Source: JBDIAG01 sp047974565
GTDB taxonomy: Bacteria; Actinomycetota; Actinomycetes; Actinomycetales; CAWJMD01
NCBI GenBank assembly: GCA_047974565.1
Contig: JBKECN010000077.1
Coordinates: 19,869-83,868 of the forward strand
Direction: 5' to 3'
Length of the DNA stretch: 64,000 nucleotides
The translations under genes and the position numbers were made by a program. The notes beneath the pieces are model-generated. The model did no database searches. It was given only the letters and a program-made list of their open reading frames with translations, and was not told the DNA's origin. Shown one piece after another: positions 26,717 to 36,043 of the stretch (positions are counted from its first letter, which is position 1; each line of letters starts with the position of its first letter).

Positions 26717-27841
26717 TCAGTTCTGGGTGGCCGACCGGTGCACTCGTGCGCGATCGCCGGAGCCGGGGGCGAAGACCCACCGGTCGCGGCCCGCGTGTTT
26801 GGCCTGGTACAGCGAAGCATCGGCGGCTGCGGTGAGTCGCCAGATCCACTCGGCGCCCTCCCCCGCGGCGGCTTCGGCCACCGCCACCCCCACCGAGCAG
26901 GTGGGGCGTACCGGTGGGCCCTCGTCGGTGGGCACCCGGACCGAGCCGACAGTGGCATGCAGCCGCGCGGCCATCCGTTCGGCATCCAGCCGTCCGTCCA
27001 CCCAACTGAGCACGAGGATCTCCTCGCCCCCGGTTCGCGCCGCGACGTCGGCGGCCCGCACACAACCACGAACGGCGTCCGCGACCGCCAAGAGCACGTT
27101 GTCGCCCACCTGGTGCCCGTGGGAGTCGTTGATCTCCTTGAAGTGGTCGAGGTCGAGCACGAAAGCGGCCACCCACTGCTTCTCGCGCACCGCACCAGCG
27201 ACGAAGATCGGGGCGTGATCGTCGACGAAACGACGGTTGGCCAGGCCGGTGAGCGGATCGGTGTTGGACAGTTCCCGCACCCGGATGAGCGATTGCTCGG
27301 CCCGGCGCCGCAGCATCCACGTGCCGTACCCGGTCAGCACGAGCGCGGTGGTGTTCCAGGCCACCTGAATGCCCCAGATCAGCAGGTCGTCATAGGCGCG
27401 GACGGTGGCGACACCGAGCACGAACGGGGTGAGCGCACATTGGAGCATGAACGGCCCACGGCCCAACAACATCGCGGCGAAGATCATCGGGATGACGAGC
27501 ATCACGGGGCTGGCGAAGCGCAACGGATCGTACGACGCCCACCCCGCCACCCCGCAGACGATGTTGGCGTTGATCACCAGCAGCGGGAACAGGCAGCGCC
27601 GCCACCGGTAACGAAGGCTGAGGGCGGTTGCCAAGACGGTGATGCCCAGCACCGAGGCGCTGAACAGGACCGACGGGAGCCCGGGCCGCAGCGCGCCGGG
27701 TACCACCAGGCTTGACTGGGCGATGACCGAGAGGATGGCGGCGAAGATTCCCAGGCGACGGGTCCAACCCGGCGTCATCCAAGCGGCGAAATCAGTGCGC
27801 GAGCGGTTGCCCGTCACACCGAATCCCGTCACCTGGTCCAC
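26717..27841 (-). CDS. Membrane diguanylate cyclase (GGDEF)
   Basis: A 374-residue protein with about six N-terminal membrane helices (residues ~30-190) and a C-terminal GGDEF domain. The core begins with LSNTDPLTGLANRR; the active-site loop reads RTGGEEILVL, so the motif is GGEEI, with Ile in place of the usual Phe. The upstream DLDHFKEINDSHGHQVGDN metal- and nucleotide-binding segment is canonical, so c-di-GMP synthesis is plausible. It lies 3 bp from the rsmI 3' end on the same strand. Confidence 0.9.
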   Translation of the reverse strand: MDQVTGFGVTGNRSRTDFAAWMTPGWTRRLGIFAAILSVIAQSSLVVPGALRPGLPSVLFSASVLGITVLATALSLRYRWRRCLFPLLVINANIVCGVAGWASYDPLRFASPVMLVIPMIFAAMLLGRGPFMLQCALTPFVLGVATVRAYDDLLIWGIQVAWNTTALVLTGYGTWMLRRRAEQSLIRVRELSNTDPLTGLANRRFVDDHAPIFVAGAVREKQWVAAFVLDLDHFKEINDSHGHQVGDNVLLAVADAVRGCVRAADVAARTGGEEILVLSWVDGRLDAERMAARLHATVGSVRVPTDEGPPVRPTCSVGVAVAEAAAGEGAEWIWRLTAAADASLYQAKHAGRDRWVFAPGSGDRARVHRSATQN

Positions 27842-27844
27842 ACG

Positions 27845-28747
27845 TCATCCCCTCGAGCCACCGGCAGCGATAACCGCCTCATAGAGGTCTCTCGTGCTAA
27901 CTCCGGTGCCCCTTGACACTCTTCTGGCTGCTTCCCTCAGGCTGATACCTGTTCGGCGTAAGGTTTCGACGTCAACCACCAATTCCGCCAGAGCCACGCT
28001 CGCTGGCGGGGCTCCTGCGACGACGAGGGTGATTTCGCCTAAGACCTCGCGCTCAGACCATTTGAGTAGTTCCGCCAGAGTCCCCCGCACCACTTCTTCG
28101 TGCGTCTTCGTAAGTTCTCGACACAACGCGGCTTGTCGGTCTTGACCAAAGGTCTCCGCCATGGCCTGCAGCAGGCTCCGGACCCGGTGCGGCGCCTCGA
28201 AGAACACCATCGTGCGCGGCTCCTGCGCGAGCGACTGCAGGGCACGACTGCGCTCGCCGGGCTTGCGCGCCGCGAACCCCTCGAAGGAGAACCGGTCGGT
28301 GGGCAGACCACTGACGGCCAGGGCCGCGAGAACGGCGGACGGCCCGGGCACACAGGTGACGATCACCCCCGCCTCGATGGCTTCGCGGACCACGCGGTAC
28401 CCGGGGTCCGAGACAGAGGGCATCCCGGCGTCGCTGACGATGAGCACCGTGGCACCGGCCAGGGCTCGTTGCACCAACCCGGCCGCACTGCGCGACTCGT
28501 TATGGTCGTGATGGGCCACCACGTGGCCGCGCGGGGTGATGCCAAGGCCGACCAACAGCCGCCGGAGCCGCCGCGTGTCCTCGGCCGCGATGAGGTCGGC
28601 CTCAGCCAGGAGTTCACACAGTCGCGGCGAGGCGTCCATCCGGTCGCCGATCGGGGTGGCGGCCAGGACGATGCGCCCGGACTGCCCCGCGGACACGCGC
28701 GCCGCGGGCATGGGGGCCGGCGCGCCGGCCTCGCTGTTGCTCGACAT
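27845..28747 (-). CDS. rsmI: 16S rRNA (cytidine-2'-O)-methyltransferase RsmI
   Basis: A 300-residue tetrapyrrole-methylase-fold enzyme: LAATPIGD, EDTRRLRRLL, HDHNES, DAGMPSVSDPGYR and PGPSAVLAALAVSGLP in family order. RsmI methylates C1402 of 16S rRNA. The start at 28747 matches the conserved core after a ~25-residue tail. It is divergent from the protein mannosyltransferase gene, a standard actinobacterial pair. Confidence 0.96.
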   Translation of the reverse strand: MSSNSEAGAPAPMPAARVSAGQSGRIVLAATPIGDRMDASPRLCELLAEADLIAAEDTRRLRRLLVGLGITPRGHVVAHHDHNESRSAAGLVQRALAGATVLIVSDAGMPSVSDPGYRVVREAIEAGVIVTCVPGPSAVLAALAVSGLPTDRFSFEGFAARKPGERSRALQSLAQEPRTMVFFEAPHRVRSLLQAMAETFGQDRQAALCRELTKTHEEVVRGTLAELLKWSEREVLGEITLVVAGAPPASVALAELVVDVETLRRTGISLREAARRVSRGTGVSTRDLYEAVIAAGGSRG

Positions 28748-28822
28748 GCCCCCATCCTGAACCCACCCGCCCACAGTCCGGGCATCCTCGGCCCTGTCAG
28801 CGGCCAGTCGTACGATTCCCCG

Positions 28823-30406
28823 GTGTCCATCACCCTGCAGGCGCCACCCCGCGCGGAGCCGTCCCGGCTCGGTTCTGGTGAGGCCCGGCTGCGCTGGTGG
28901 CTGAGCGGGCCCCGCTCGCGTGACCTGCTGTGGGGGTGGCTGGGTCCGCTGCTGGTGGCAGTGCTGGCCGGGGTCCTGCGGTTCTGGAACCTGGGTCGCC
29001 CGCATCAGCTGGTCTTCGACGAGACGTACTACGTCAAGCAGGCGTACACCCTGCTGGTGAACGGCTACGAGAACCAGTGGCCGAAAGACGCCGATCAGCT
29101 GTTCACCGCGGGTCAGCCGAACTCCTTCCTGGAGGCGCCTGACCGCACAGTCCACCCGCCCGTGGGCAAGTGGATGATCGCCTTCGGGGAGTGGCTGTTC
29201 GGTATCGACTCCTCGGTCGGCTGGCGGTTCTCGGCGGCGTTGGTGGGCACGCTGATGGTGCTGATCCTGGCCCGCACCGCGCGCCGGATGTTCGGCTCCA
29301 CACTGCTGGGCTGTACCGCGGGCCTGCTGCTTGCGGTGGACAGCCATCACCTGGTGATGAGCAGAACAGGCATCCTCGACATCTTCCTGGCTTTCTGGGT
29401 GCTGTGCGCTTTCTCCCTGCTCGTCCTCGACCGCGATCACGCCCGCGACCGAATAGCCCACCAGCTCTCGCTCGACCGCTCCGCCGTGGCGGGCCTGGGG
29501 CCGTGGTTCGGGGTACGGCCGTTGCGATTGGCCGCTGCGGTCTGCCTCGGCCTGGCGTGTGGGGTCAAGTGGTCCGGGTTGTATTTCCTGGCCGCCTTCT
29601 GTCTGCTCACCGTGTTCTGGGACTACTCGGCGCGTCGAGCGCTGGGGGTGCGTCAGCCGTGGTGGGGAATGGTCGTGAAGGACGGCATCCCGGCGGCGTT
29701 GACGATGTTGCCGGTGGCGGTGCTGACCTACCTGGCGACGTGGATCCCGTGGATGGCTTCGGACAGGTCGTACTTTCGCCAGTGGGGTGCGGAGAATCCT
29801 TCTGACACCTGGGTGCCTGACGTGCTCCGCTCGCTGTGGCACTACCACGCGGACATGTGGCAGTTCCACACCACGCTGTCGAGCACGCACCCGTACATGA
29901 GCAAGCCGTGGGCGTGGTTGTTCAACACCCGGCCCACCTCCTTCTTCTACGAGGGGCCGAAACAGGGCGAGGACGGGTGCACGGTCGAGTTGTGCTCCAA
30001 AGCCATCACCTCGGTGGGCAATCCGATCGTGTGGTGGGGGGCCGCGCTGTCGATCGGGGTGCTGGTCGTGGTGTGGATGGCCCGCCGGGACTGGCGGGCC
30101 GGGGCCATCCTGATGGCCTTCGCCGCCGGTTGGGCGCCCTGGTTCCTGTATCCGGAGCGGACGATCTACTCGTTCTATGCGGTGGCCTTCGTCCCCTACC
30201 TGGTCTTGGCGCTGACCTTCGTGCTCGGGATGATCCTGGGCGGCCCGGGCATGGGTGCCGAACGCAGGATGTGGGGAGCCGCCGTCGCCGGCGGCATCGT
30301 TGTCCTGGCGGTCCTGGTGCTGGCCTTCTTCTGGCCGGTGCTCACCGCCGAGGTGATCCCGAACCCGGCCTGGCAGACCCGGATGTGGCTGCCGTCCTGG
30401 GTGTGA
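28823..30406 (+). CDS. Dolichyl-phosphate-mannose-protein mannosyltransferase (PMT family)
   Basis: A 527-residue membrane protein with about ten helices. The family motif FWNLGRPHQLVFDETYYVK contains the catalytic Asp-Glu pair in the first loop, and DRTVHPPVGKW and LAVDSHHLVMSRTGILD follow. Actinobacterial PMTs O-mannosylate secreted proteins at the membrane using polyprenyl-phosphate mannose. GTG start; divergent from rsmI. Confidence 0.94.
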   Translation: MSITLQAPPRAEPSRLGSGEARLRWWLSGPRSRDLLWGWLGPLLVAVLAGVLRFWNLGRPHQLVFDETYYVKQAYTLLVNGYENQWPKDADQLFTAGQPNSFLEAPDRTVHPPVGKWMIAFGEWLFGIDSSVGWRFSAALVGTLMVLILARTARRMFGSTLLGCTAGLLLAVDSHHLVMSRTGILDIFLAFWVLCAFSLLVLDRDHARDRIAHQLSLDRSAVAGLGPWFGVRPLRLAAAVCLGLACGVKWSGLYFLAAFCLLTVFWDYSARRALGVRQPWWGMVVKDGIPAALTMLPVAVLTYLATWIPWMASDRSYFRQWGAENPSDTWVPDVLRSLWHYHADMWQFHTTLSSTHPYMSKPWAWLFNTRPTSFFYEGPKQGEDGCTVELCSKAITSVGNPIVWWGAALSIGVLVVVWMARRDWRAGAILMAFAAGWAPWFLYPERTIYSFYAVAFVPYLVLALTFVLGMILGGPGMGAERRMWGAAVAGGIVVLAVLVLAFFWPVLTAEVIPNPAWQTRMWLPSWV

Positions 30407-30467
30407 GCCGCGCCGTTACCGGTTAGGGGTCGCAGTGGCCGGGTGCTACCCTTGGTCGTCGTCTCAA

Positions 30468-30540
30468 GGGGCTGTAGCGCAGCTGGTAGCGCACCTCGTT
30501 CGCATCGAGGGGGTCAGGGGTTCGAGTCCCCTCAGCTCCA
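30468..30540 (+). tRNA. tRNA-Ala (anticodon CGC)
   Basis: A 73-nt cloverleaf: acceptor GGGGCTG paired with CAGCTCC, D arm GCGC...GCGC, anticodon stem CCTCG/CGAGG with loop TTCGCAT, and T arm AGGGGTTCGAGTCCCCT; CCA is not encoded. The serine recombinase gene immediately downstream reads antisense through it, identifying the tRNA 3' part as the element's attachment site. Confidence 0.95.
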
Positions 30541-30548
30541 CCCCACGC

Positions 30549-30600
30549 ACAAGGCTCGAACCCTTGCCAACGTCAATGTTGGTAGAGGTTCGGGCCTTGT
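30549..30600. repeat. Long inverted repeat next to the tRNA attachment site
   Basis: Arms 30549-30562 (acaaggctcgaacc) and 30587-30600 (ggttcgggccttgt) pair over 14 bp with one G-T, and inner arms CCAAC and GTTGG (30567-30571, 30578-30582) extend the stem. It lies within the 3' end of the recombinase frame, 8 bp from the tRNA, so it may be a terminator for either strand or a recombination structure. Confidence 0.7.
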
Positions 30601-32376
30601 CGGCATCTGCGGCCCAGGTCAGCGCGTTGGCGTTGACCTGCGGGTCGAGCAGCATTTCTAAGGGCCGGTTGTGCTCGACGCGCAGCTCGTTGTCCTCGTC
30701 GATGAAGACCTTGGTGAAGAACGCCTGGTTGCAAAGCCGCCGGTTCGTGTCGTCGCAGCGGGCGTAGATGTCGGCGCAGTTCGCGAGCAGCCCGAGCGCG
30801 TCGTCGAGGTGGGCTCGGGCGTCGGCGTAGTCGCCATAGTGGGCGTCGATGCGCCGGGTAACTTTGTCCAGTTCACCCGTGATGCGGTCCTGTTCGCGTT
30901 TGAGCACGGTGAGCGGGATGGCGTCGGCGTAGTGGGCTTGCATGAGCCGGTCTTGCTCACCTTCGAGCCGGTCACGGTTCGCGGCGAGCCGCGCGAGTTC
31001 GTCGGTTTCGGCGGCCATGAGGCGGTCGAACTCGTGGTGCAGCATCCCGGCGAGCGCGTCCTGCTGGGCTGGGGTGATCTGGACGCGCTTGTAGTAGTCC
31101 TCGACGAGCTCTCGACATCGTCGATGAGCATGGCCTGGCGGGTGCAGTCGGTGCGCTTGGAGTGCCGACCGGAGCACACGAAGTAGCAGTGGACGTTGCC
31201 GTGGCGGTTCTTCGCGTTGGAGACGATGAGCCGTGAGCCGCACTGTCCGCAATGGATCGTGCCCTTGAGGTAGTGGCCGTGCACCTGGGTCGCTTCGACG
31301 GCGCACTGGTGCGCGGTCAGCACCGACTGGACCTGGTACCAGACCTCGGCAGGGACCAGCGCTGGGTGGTTGCCCTTGTAGCGGGTGCCTCGGTAGATGA
31401 CATCGCCCTTGTAGTACGGGTTGGTAAGCATGCGGTGGACACTGGACACGGCCAGCGGCTTCGCTGGCGCTTCGGCGTCGGCAGGCTCCGCAGCCCCCGC
31501 GAGGTGAGTTCGTCGTGGAGTTGGCTGACGCTCCAGTCCCCGGAGGCGTACGCCTTGAACGCCCACTCGATCATCGGTGCCCGCTCCGGGTCGAGTTCGA
31601 TCGTGCGCAGCTCACGTCCCAACTCGTCGCGCGTGCGGACATTGAGGTAGCCGATGGGTGCCTTCCCGTTGGTGCCACAGCCGATGGCTTTCTGGTTCAT
31701 GCCTTTGGCCACCTCGGTGGCCAGGTTGCGGCTGTAGAACTCGGCGATCGTGGACATGATGCCGTGCAGCAGCATCCCCGAGGGGGTCTCGTCGATGTTC
31801 TCCGTCGCGGAGACGAGCATGACCCCGCACTGTTGAAGGGCGAGGTGAATGCTCACGTCGTCGGCGCGGTTGCGGACGAGCCGGTCGACCTTGTGGACGA
31901 TGCAGTAGGAGACCTTGTTTGCCTTGACGTACTGGATCATCCGCATCAGCTCGGGCCGGTCCGAGGACTTGGCCGAGGCCCCGGCGTCGATGAACTCCTC
32001 GACGACCCCGGCCCCGAGCTGATCGGCCTTTCGTCGGGTGGCTTCGCGTTGCGCGGGGATCGAGAACCCCTCGTCGGTGCCGCCCTTCTCCGCCTGTTCT
32101 CGGGTGGATACCCGCAGGTAGGACACCGCGACAGCATCGCCCCTGGGTGGGTCGATCAGGCTGGCCGTTGGATCGTCGGCGACGGCGGTCATCGGGGGCT
32201 CACTCTCACGCGGTTCGACCCCTCGCGCTCTCCGTTGCCGTGGGAGGGGTGTTGATCGTGAGAGCAGCCGATGAAGGCTGTAGGGCGAGACCCGGATCGG
32301 GTCTCGGTGCGTGTTGCCCGTCGGATGACGAGGTTTGAGCCACAACACCCCGCATCGCGAGGCTTGTGCGTTGATT

Positions 32377-32604
32377 CTATCTGGCCGTCTCGGACACGGC
32401 CAGGGCAACCGAGTCCGTGCGGTACGTGTCGGCTGCTCGGGCCGCCGCGCGGGCGACTCTGCTCTCACCTGTTTCCTGCAACGTCAGACGGATGAGGACC
32501 TCGGCGAGCTTGTGCAGGTCGGCGCGGTCGCGGTGCACGGCTCGGACGGAGAACGACCGCTCCTCGTACGGGCGGCGGTCGGTCTTCTTGGTGTATCGGC
32601 TCAT
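32377..32604 (-). CDS. Small conserved element protein (75 aa)
   Basis: A basic, soluble 75-residue protein (MSRYTKKTDRRPYEERSFSV at its start). It lies between the recombinase and the DUF4913 gene of the element on the same strand, a position where small accessory genes of actinobacterial conjugative elements are common. No function can be assigned. Confidence 0.6.
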   Translation of the reverse strand: MSRYTKKTDRRPYEERSFSVRAVHRDRADLHKLAEVLIRLTLQETGESRVARAAARAADTYRTDSVALAVSETAR

Positions 32605-32608
32605 CGGT

Positions 32609-33196
32609 CTATGGCGCTTCGTCGTCGTCGCCGAGGGTCGCGTAGAACTCGTCCTCAGCTTCCTGGCGCTTGCGGACCTGGGCGATCACGAGCTCGACAA
32701 ACTCGGTGTCGCTGTCGTCGAACTTCACGTCCTCAATCGGGGCCTGTGGCTCTTCGCCGGGCCAGAACGCCTGACGGGTCGGGCGGTCTCGATCGCCGCG
32801 CGTGCCGCAGGCTGTGACCCAGTAGCGGACCCGTTCGCGTGCGTCGGCGAAGTCGCGGTGCCAGCCGAGCGGTGCTGACCCAGCCTGCTCAGGGTCGTAT
32901 GCGGCGAGCCAGTGCAGATGCAGCGCGGAGAGCTCCCACACGAGTTCTGGGTGGTGGTGCCAGAACGGCGGGACGACCAACGCCTGGAGGCCGTAGGTGA
33001 GGCGAAGCCAGTCCACCCACCGGTTGAGTGCGAGCCATTCCTGTTCTAGCTCGTGTGCTGTCAGCAGGCTCCAGTTCACCGGGTGTGGGGGCTCAGGCAG
33101 ATCGGCGTTCGTGACGCGTGGTGGTCCATCGAACACGTCGGGTTCGTCGGCTTCGGGCAGATCGGAGTCACGCAGCTCAGGATGCTGTTCGCTCAT
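32609..33196 (-). CDS. DUF4913 family protein
   Basis: A 195-residue acidic soluble protein. The middle part (WLALNRWVDWLRLTYGLQA, then VVPPFWHHHPELVWELSALH) matches DUF4913, a family found in actinobacterial plasmids and integrative elements next to SSB and coupling-protein genes. ATG at 33196 is preferred over the GTG at 33205. Function unknown. Confidence 0.8.
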   Translation of the reverse strand: MSEQHPELRDSDLPEADEPDVFDGPPRVTNADLPEPPHPVNWSLLTAHELEQEWLALNRWVDWLRLTYGLQALVVPPFWHHHPELVWELSALHLHWLAAYDPEQAGSAPLGWHRDFADARERVRYWVTACGTRGDRDRPTRQAFWPGEEPQAPIEDVKFDDSDTEFVELVIAQVRKRQEAEDEFYATLGDDDEAP

Positions 33197-33211
33197 GGTC
33201 GTCACCGCTGG

Positions 33212-33655
33212 TCACATGCTGACGGCCGAGGCCTGCGCCGTCGGCGTCGATCGCTGCGGCGGCTCGTAAGCTGTGGCCTCGCGAGTCATCGAGTTGCGGG
33301 GTGAGCGGTCCACCTCGTAGCGGGTGCGGGCCGCGTCGTGGCCGATCTTCTTGGCGACGAACTCCTCGGTCTCGACCGCCTGGCCATTGCGCTCGTAGTT
33401 GACTTCGCGCGTGTATCCCTCGGCGACGAAGTTGTCGCCCGGAACGAAGTTCGCGTGGGCGTGCTCGGCGGAGCGGCCGAACATCACGAGGTGGTGGTAG
33501 GTCGTCTCGGTCTGTGTGAACGAGCAGTCCTCTTCGCGGCGGAAGTGCTCCTTCCCGATCCGGGCGAAGAACCGTGCGTCTCCCTTGGCGGTCTGCGTCA
33601 GCAGCGGGTCGGAAGCGATGAACCCCGAGAGTGACTCCTGCGTGTGAATGGCCAT
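33212..33655 (-). CDS. ssb: Single-stranded DNA-binding protein (element-encoded)
   Basis: A 147-residue protein with an OB-fold-like pattern (KGDARFFARIGKEHF, then FVPGDNFVAEGYTREVNYER), the form of SSB carried by actinobacterial conjugative elements. It would coat the transferred strand. A strong AGGAGG lies upstream of the ATG. The usual acidic SSB tip is absent. Confidence 0.75.
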   Translation of the reverse strand: MAIHTQESLSGFIASDPLLTQTAKGDARFFARIGKEHFRREEDCSFTQTETTYHHLVMFGRSAEHAHANFVPGDNFVAEGYTREVNYERNGQAVETEEFVAKKIGHDAARTRYEVDRSPRNSMTREATAYEPPQRSTPTAQASAVSM

Positions 33656-33737
33656 GAGGCTGTCCTCCTGATCTCAGGCGGCCAGTCCGTCGTGGCCGCT
33701 GCATCAGGCAGGTGCGCTCCCGCACCCCACGCCCGCG

Positions 33738-35494
33738 TCAGGGTGCGGGGCGGCGTAGCAGGGCTTCGAGTTCGGTGCGGTCGTTGCGGACTGGGCGGCG
33801 TCGGGGCGGTCGGGCCAGGGGCGTAGGTCGGTGACGATGGGTGGCGCGGAGCGCAGCATGGTGATCCCGGTGCCAAACGGAAGAGTGCGGATGCGGTCGG
33901 GCGGCAGGATCGGGACGCGCCGTATGGAGCGCTGGTTTGAGCGGGTGCCGCGGTCGCCGAGGGTCACGCTGTCGGTGTACTCGTCGCATTCGCCGATCAG
34001 GGTGGAGAGGTCTTGGAGGTCACGACTGTTGGATGCGCCGCCGAGGATGATCTTGACGATGCTGGCGTCCCAGATCGCCCCGGCTTGGTGCTCGCTCCAC
34101 CGGTCGCGGGCTTGAGCGAGGCACTGCAACACCGGCATCGTGGTGATCCCTGTGCCACCACCTTCAGCCATCAGCGACGGGAGGGGCGCGAGGTTGCCGA
34201 TCTCGTCCAGCGCCAGCAACAGCGGCGGGTCGAGTCGGGCTCCGGGTGAGCGGGCGGCGAGACGGCGCGCGGTTTCGATGAGGTCCTCCACGAGCGCGGC
34301 GGACGCGCCGGCCCCGGCTCCGGTGGCGAGCAGATAGAGCGTGCCTTGCTGGGTGAGGAAGGTTTCGGGGTCGAAGTGCTCGTTGGGGCCGGGTGTGACG
34401 GCATCGAGCACTCGGGGGTCGGCGAGGGCTGCGAGTGCGAGGGAGACGCCTTGCCAGATGCTGTCGCGGGTCTTGGGGTCGGCGTCGATCATTGCGCCGA
34501 GCGAGTCGCCCCAGCCCATCGCGGCGTTCGGGTTCGAGTTCAGGATCGCGACCGCCTCGGCAGCAGCGCTGAGGTCCAGAGTCCACCGGAACAACTCAGC
34601 AGGAGGACGACCGTCAAGAGCGGCGGCGTGCAGCAGCGCCTGGAGGGCGGTGCGGGTCTTGCCTTCCCAGAACCCGCCAGACTCCACACCCCCGAAGGAG
34701 AGGCCGGTGGCGGCAGCAAGTCCATTGGCGCGGATCATCGCGGTCAACGGGTCCTCACACCCGCGCACGGGTGACCAGCGCAGACCAGCGGGGATGCCCT
34801 CGGCCAGGTGTTGCGGGTCGAACACCGCGACCGGCCCACCCTTCCGACGGCGAGCTCGCAAGGTGGCGGTGAGGTTGTCTGGCCTGGTGCTGGTGGTGAC
34901 GACGGCTCCGGGGGCGTCGAGGATCGCGTTGATGACAACGTGCAGACCCTTGCCCGAGCGGGGCGGGCCGATCAACAGGATCGAGTCCTCCACCGACGCC
35001 CACACCCCCGTGCCACGACTGGCCCCGAGGAGGTAGCCGACATCCGCAGGTGTCGGCGTCTCCAGTGACGGTCGCAGCGTTCCGGCACGATGCAGGAGTG
35101 CTTTCGCCGATGCCGTTGTCTTCACCTCGTGCGCAGTCGAGATCCCGGCGAGGCGATGCGGGTCGGTCTCGGTCTTCCGGTTGTGGCGACGCAGCAGCAT
35201 CCACACCCACGCGACCCCGACGACGAGCGCCGCGAGCAGCAGGGTCGTGACGATCCAGTAGACGACCGGGCTGAGACCTTCCGCGTCGAGTACCCCGGCG
35301 GGGTCGGTGGGGTTGAACAGCACCCCGAGCCCCGATGCCGGTCCTGCCGCTGGTTGGGGTGTGCCGGAGAGGAACGCGGCGACCGATCCGGCGCCGCGCA
35401 GAGCAAGGGCGAGGCCGAAGGCTCCGATCAGGGCGATGAGGGCGGCGTTGGTGAGTTCGTCGCCCATACCCCCGCCGCGTTGTGTCTGGCTCAT
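33738..35494 (-). pseudogene. Type IV coupling protein (TraG/VirD4-like), frameshift near the end
   Basis: About 585 residues. Two N-terminal membrane helices, Walker A LIGPPRSGKG, and Walker B LLLALDEIGNLAPLPSL followed by QCLAQARDRW define a TraG/TraD-type coupling ATPase that links the relaxosome to the transfer channel. It starts at the ATGA overlap with the upstream gene. Near 33800 the frame shifts: one missing G (CAGTCC for CAGGTCC) would restore the C-terminal RNDRTELEALLRRPAP. Only the last ~16 residues are affected, so some function could remain. Confidence 0.85.
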
Positions 35495-36009
35495 TGGAAC
35501 CGCCGAATCGCCGTCGTGCCCGATATGCGCCCGAACAGGATCGCCTCGCCCGTCGAGCCGGGCGGGAGGTCGTCGAGATCGACCAGCGCCCGGGCCATCC
35601 CAGTGTGGGCGGCGTCAGTGTGGCTCACGATGACCGCTACGGCAACATCCTCACCAGGCACGAAACCCTCACCCTCCACCTCCATGAGCCACAGGGGACG
35701 CGGGCTGGCGGCGCGGCGACCTCGCCGCGTGCCCGGCACCGGTGCCTGCTCGGCTGCTCGTGCGGGTGGGGTTGGTTTGCGGGCGTGGATGATGTCGGTG
35801 AACACGCCACCGTCGCACTCGCGGACCTCGACCCGCACCGAGACAGTGCGGTCCTTCGTGATCTCGTCCATCAACGGCCCGAACGTCGCCCGAGTCCACG
35901 CACCCGCAGCAGGTTGCGGATGGACGATGCCATCGACGGCTGCGGTTAGGGTGCCGTCCGCGGCGACGGTGACGACCACGTTGGGCAGATCGACGGGCAC
36001 CTCGGGCAC
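35491..36009 (-). CDS. Hypothetical conjugation-operon protein (172 aa)
   Basis: A soluble protein beginning with GTG (PEVPVDLPNVVVTVAADGTL). It has no recognised domain, but its position between virB4 and the coupling-protein gene, and the 4-nt overlap with the latter, mark it as part of the transfer operon. Because of the frameshift in virB4, the two genes now read as one open frame; the protein-like character changes abruptly at about 36010, which supports two separate genes. Confidence 0.6.
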   Translation of the reverse strand: MPEVPVDLPNVVVTVAADGTLTAAVDGIVHPQPAAGAWTRATFGPLMDEITKDRTVSVRVEVRECDGGVFTDIIHARKPTPPARAAEQAPVPGTRRGRRAASPRPLWLMEVEGEGFVPGEDVAVAVIVSHTDAAHTGMARALVDLDDLPPGSTGEAILFGRISGTTAIRRFQ

Positions 36010-36043
36010 GTGATCGCGGGAGTGGTGTGTGGGCGTGAGAGGT

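Larger units (their letters stand above)
30464..32192 (-). pseudogene. Large serine recombinase (integrase), two frameshifts
   Basis: Start at 32192. The N-terminal resolvase domain has SYLRVSTREQ with the catalytic Ser, then AGASAKSSDRPELMRM and VSATENIDETPSGMLLHGIM. The recombinase domain (MLTNPYYKGDVIYRGTRYKG) is in a second frame, with a zinc-ribbon CGQCGSRLIV, and the coiled-coil C-terminal part (TPAQQDALAGMLHHEFDRL) in a third. The breaks near 31490 and 31105 would each be repaired by one added C or G. The last ~25 codons run antisense through the tRNA-Ala gene. Such enzymes integrate and excise conjugative elements; as read here the protein would be non-functional. Confidence 0.88.
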
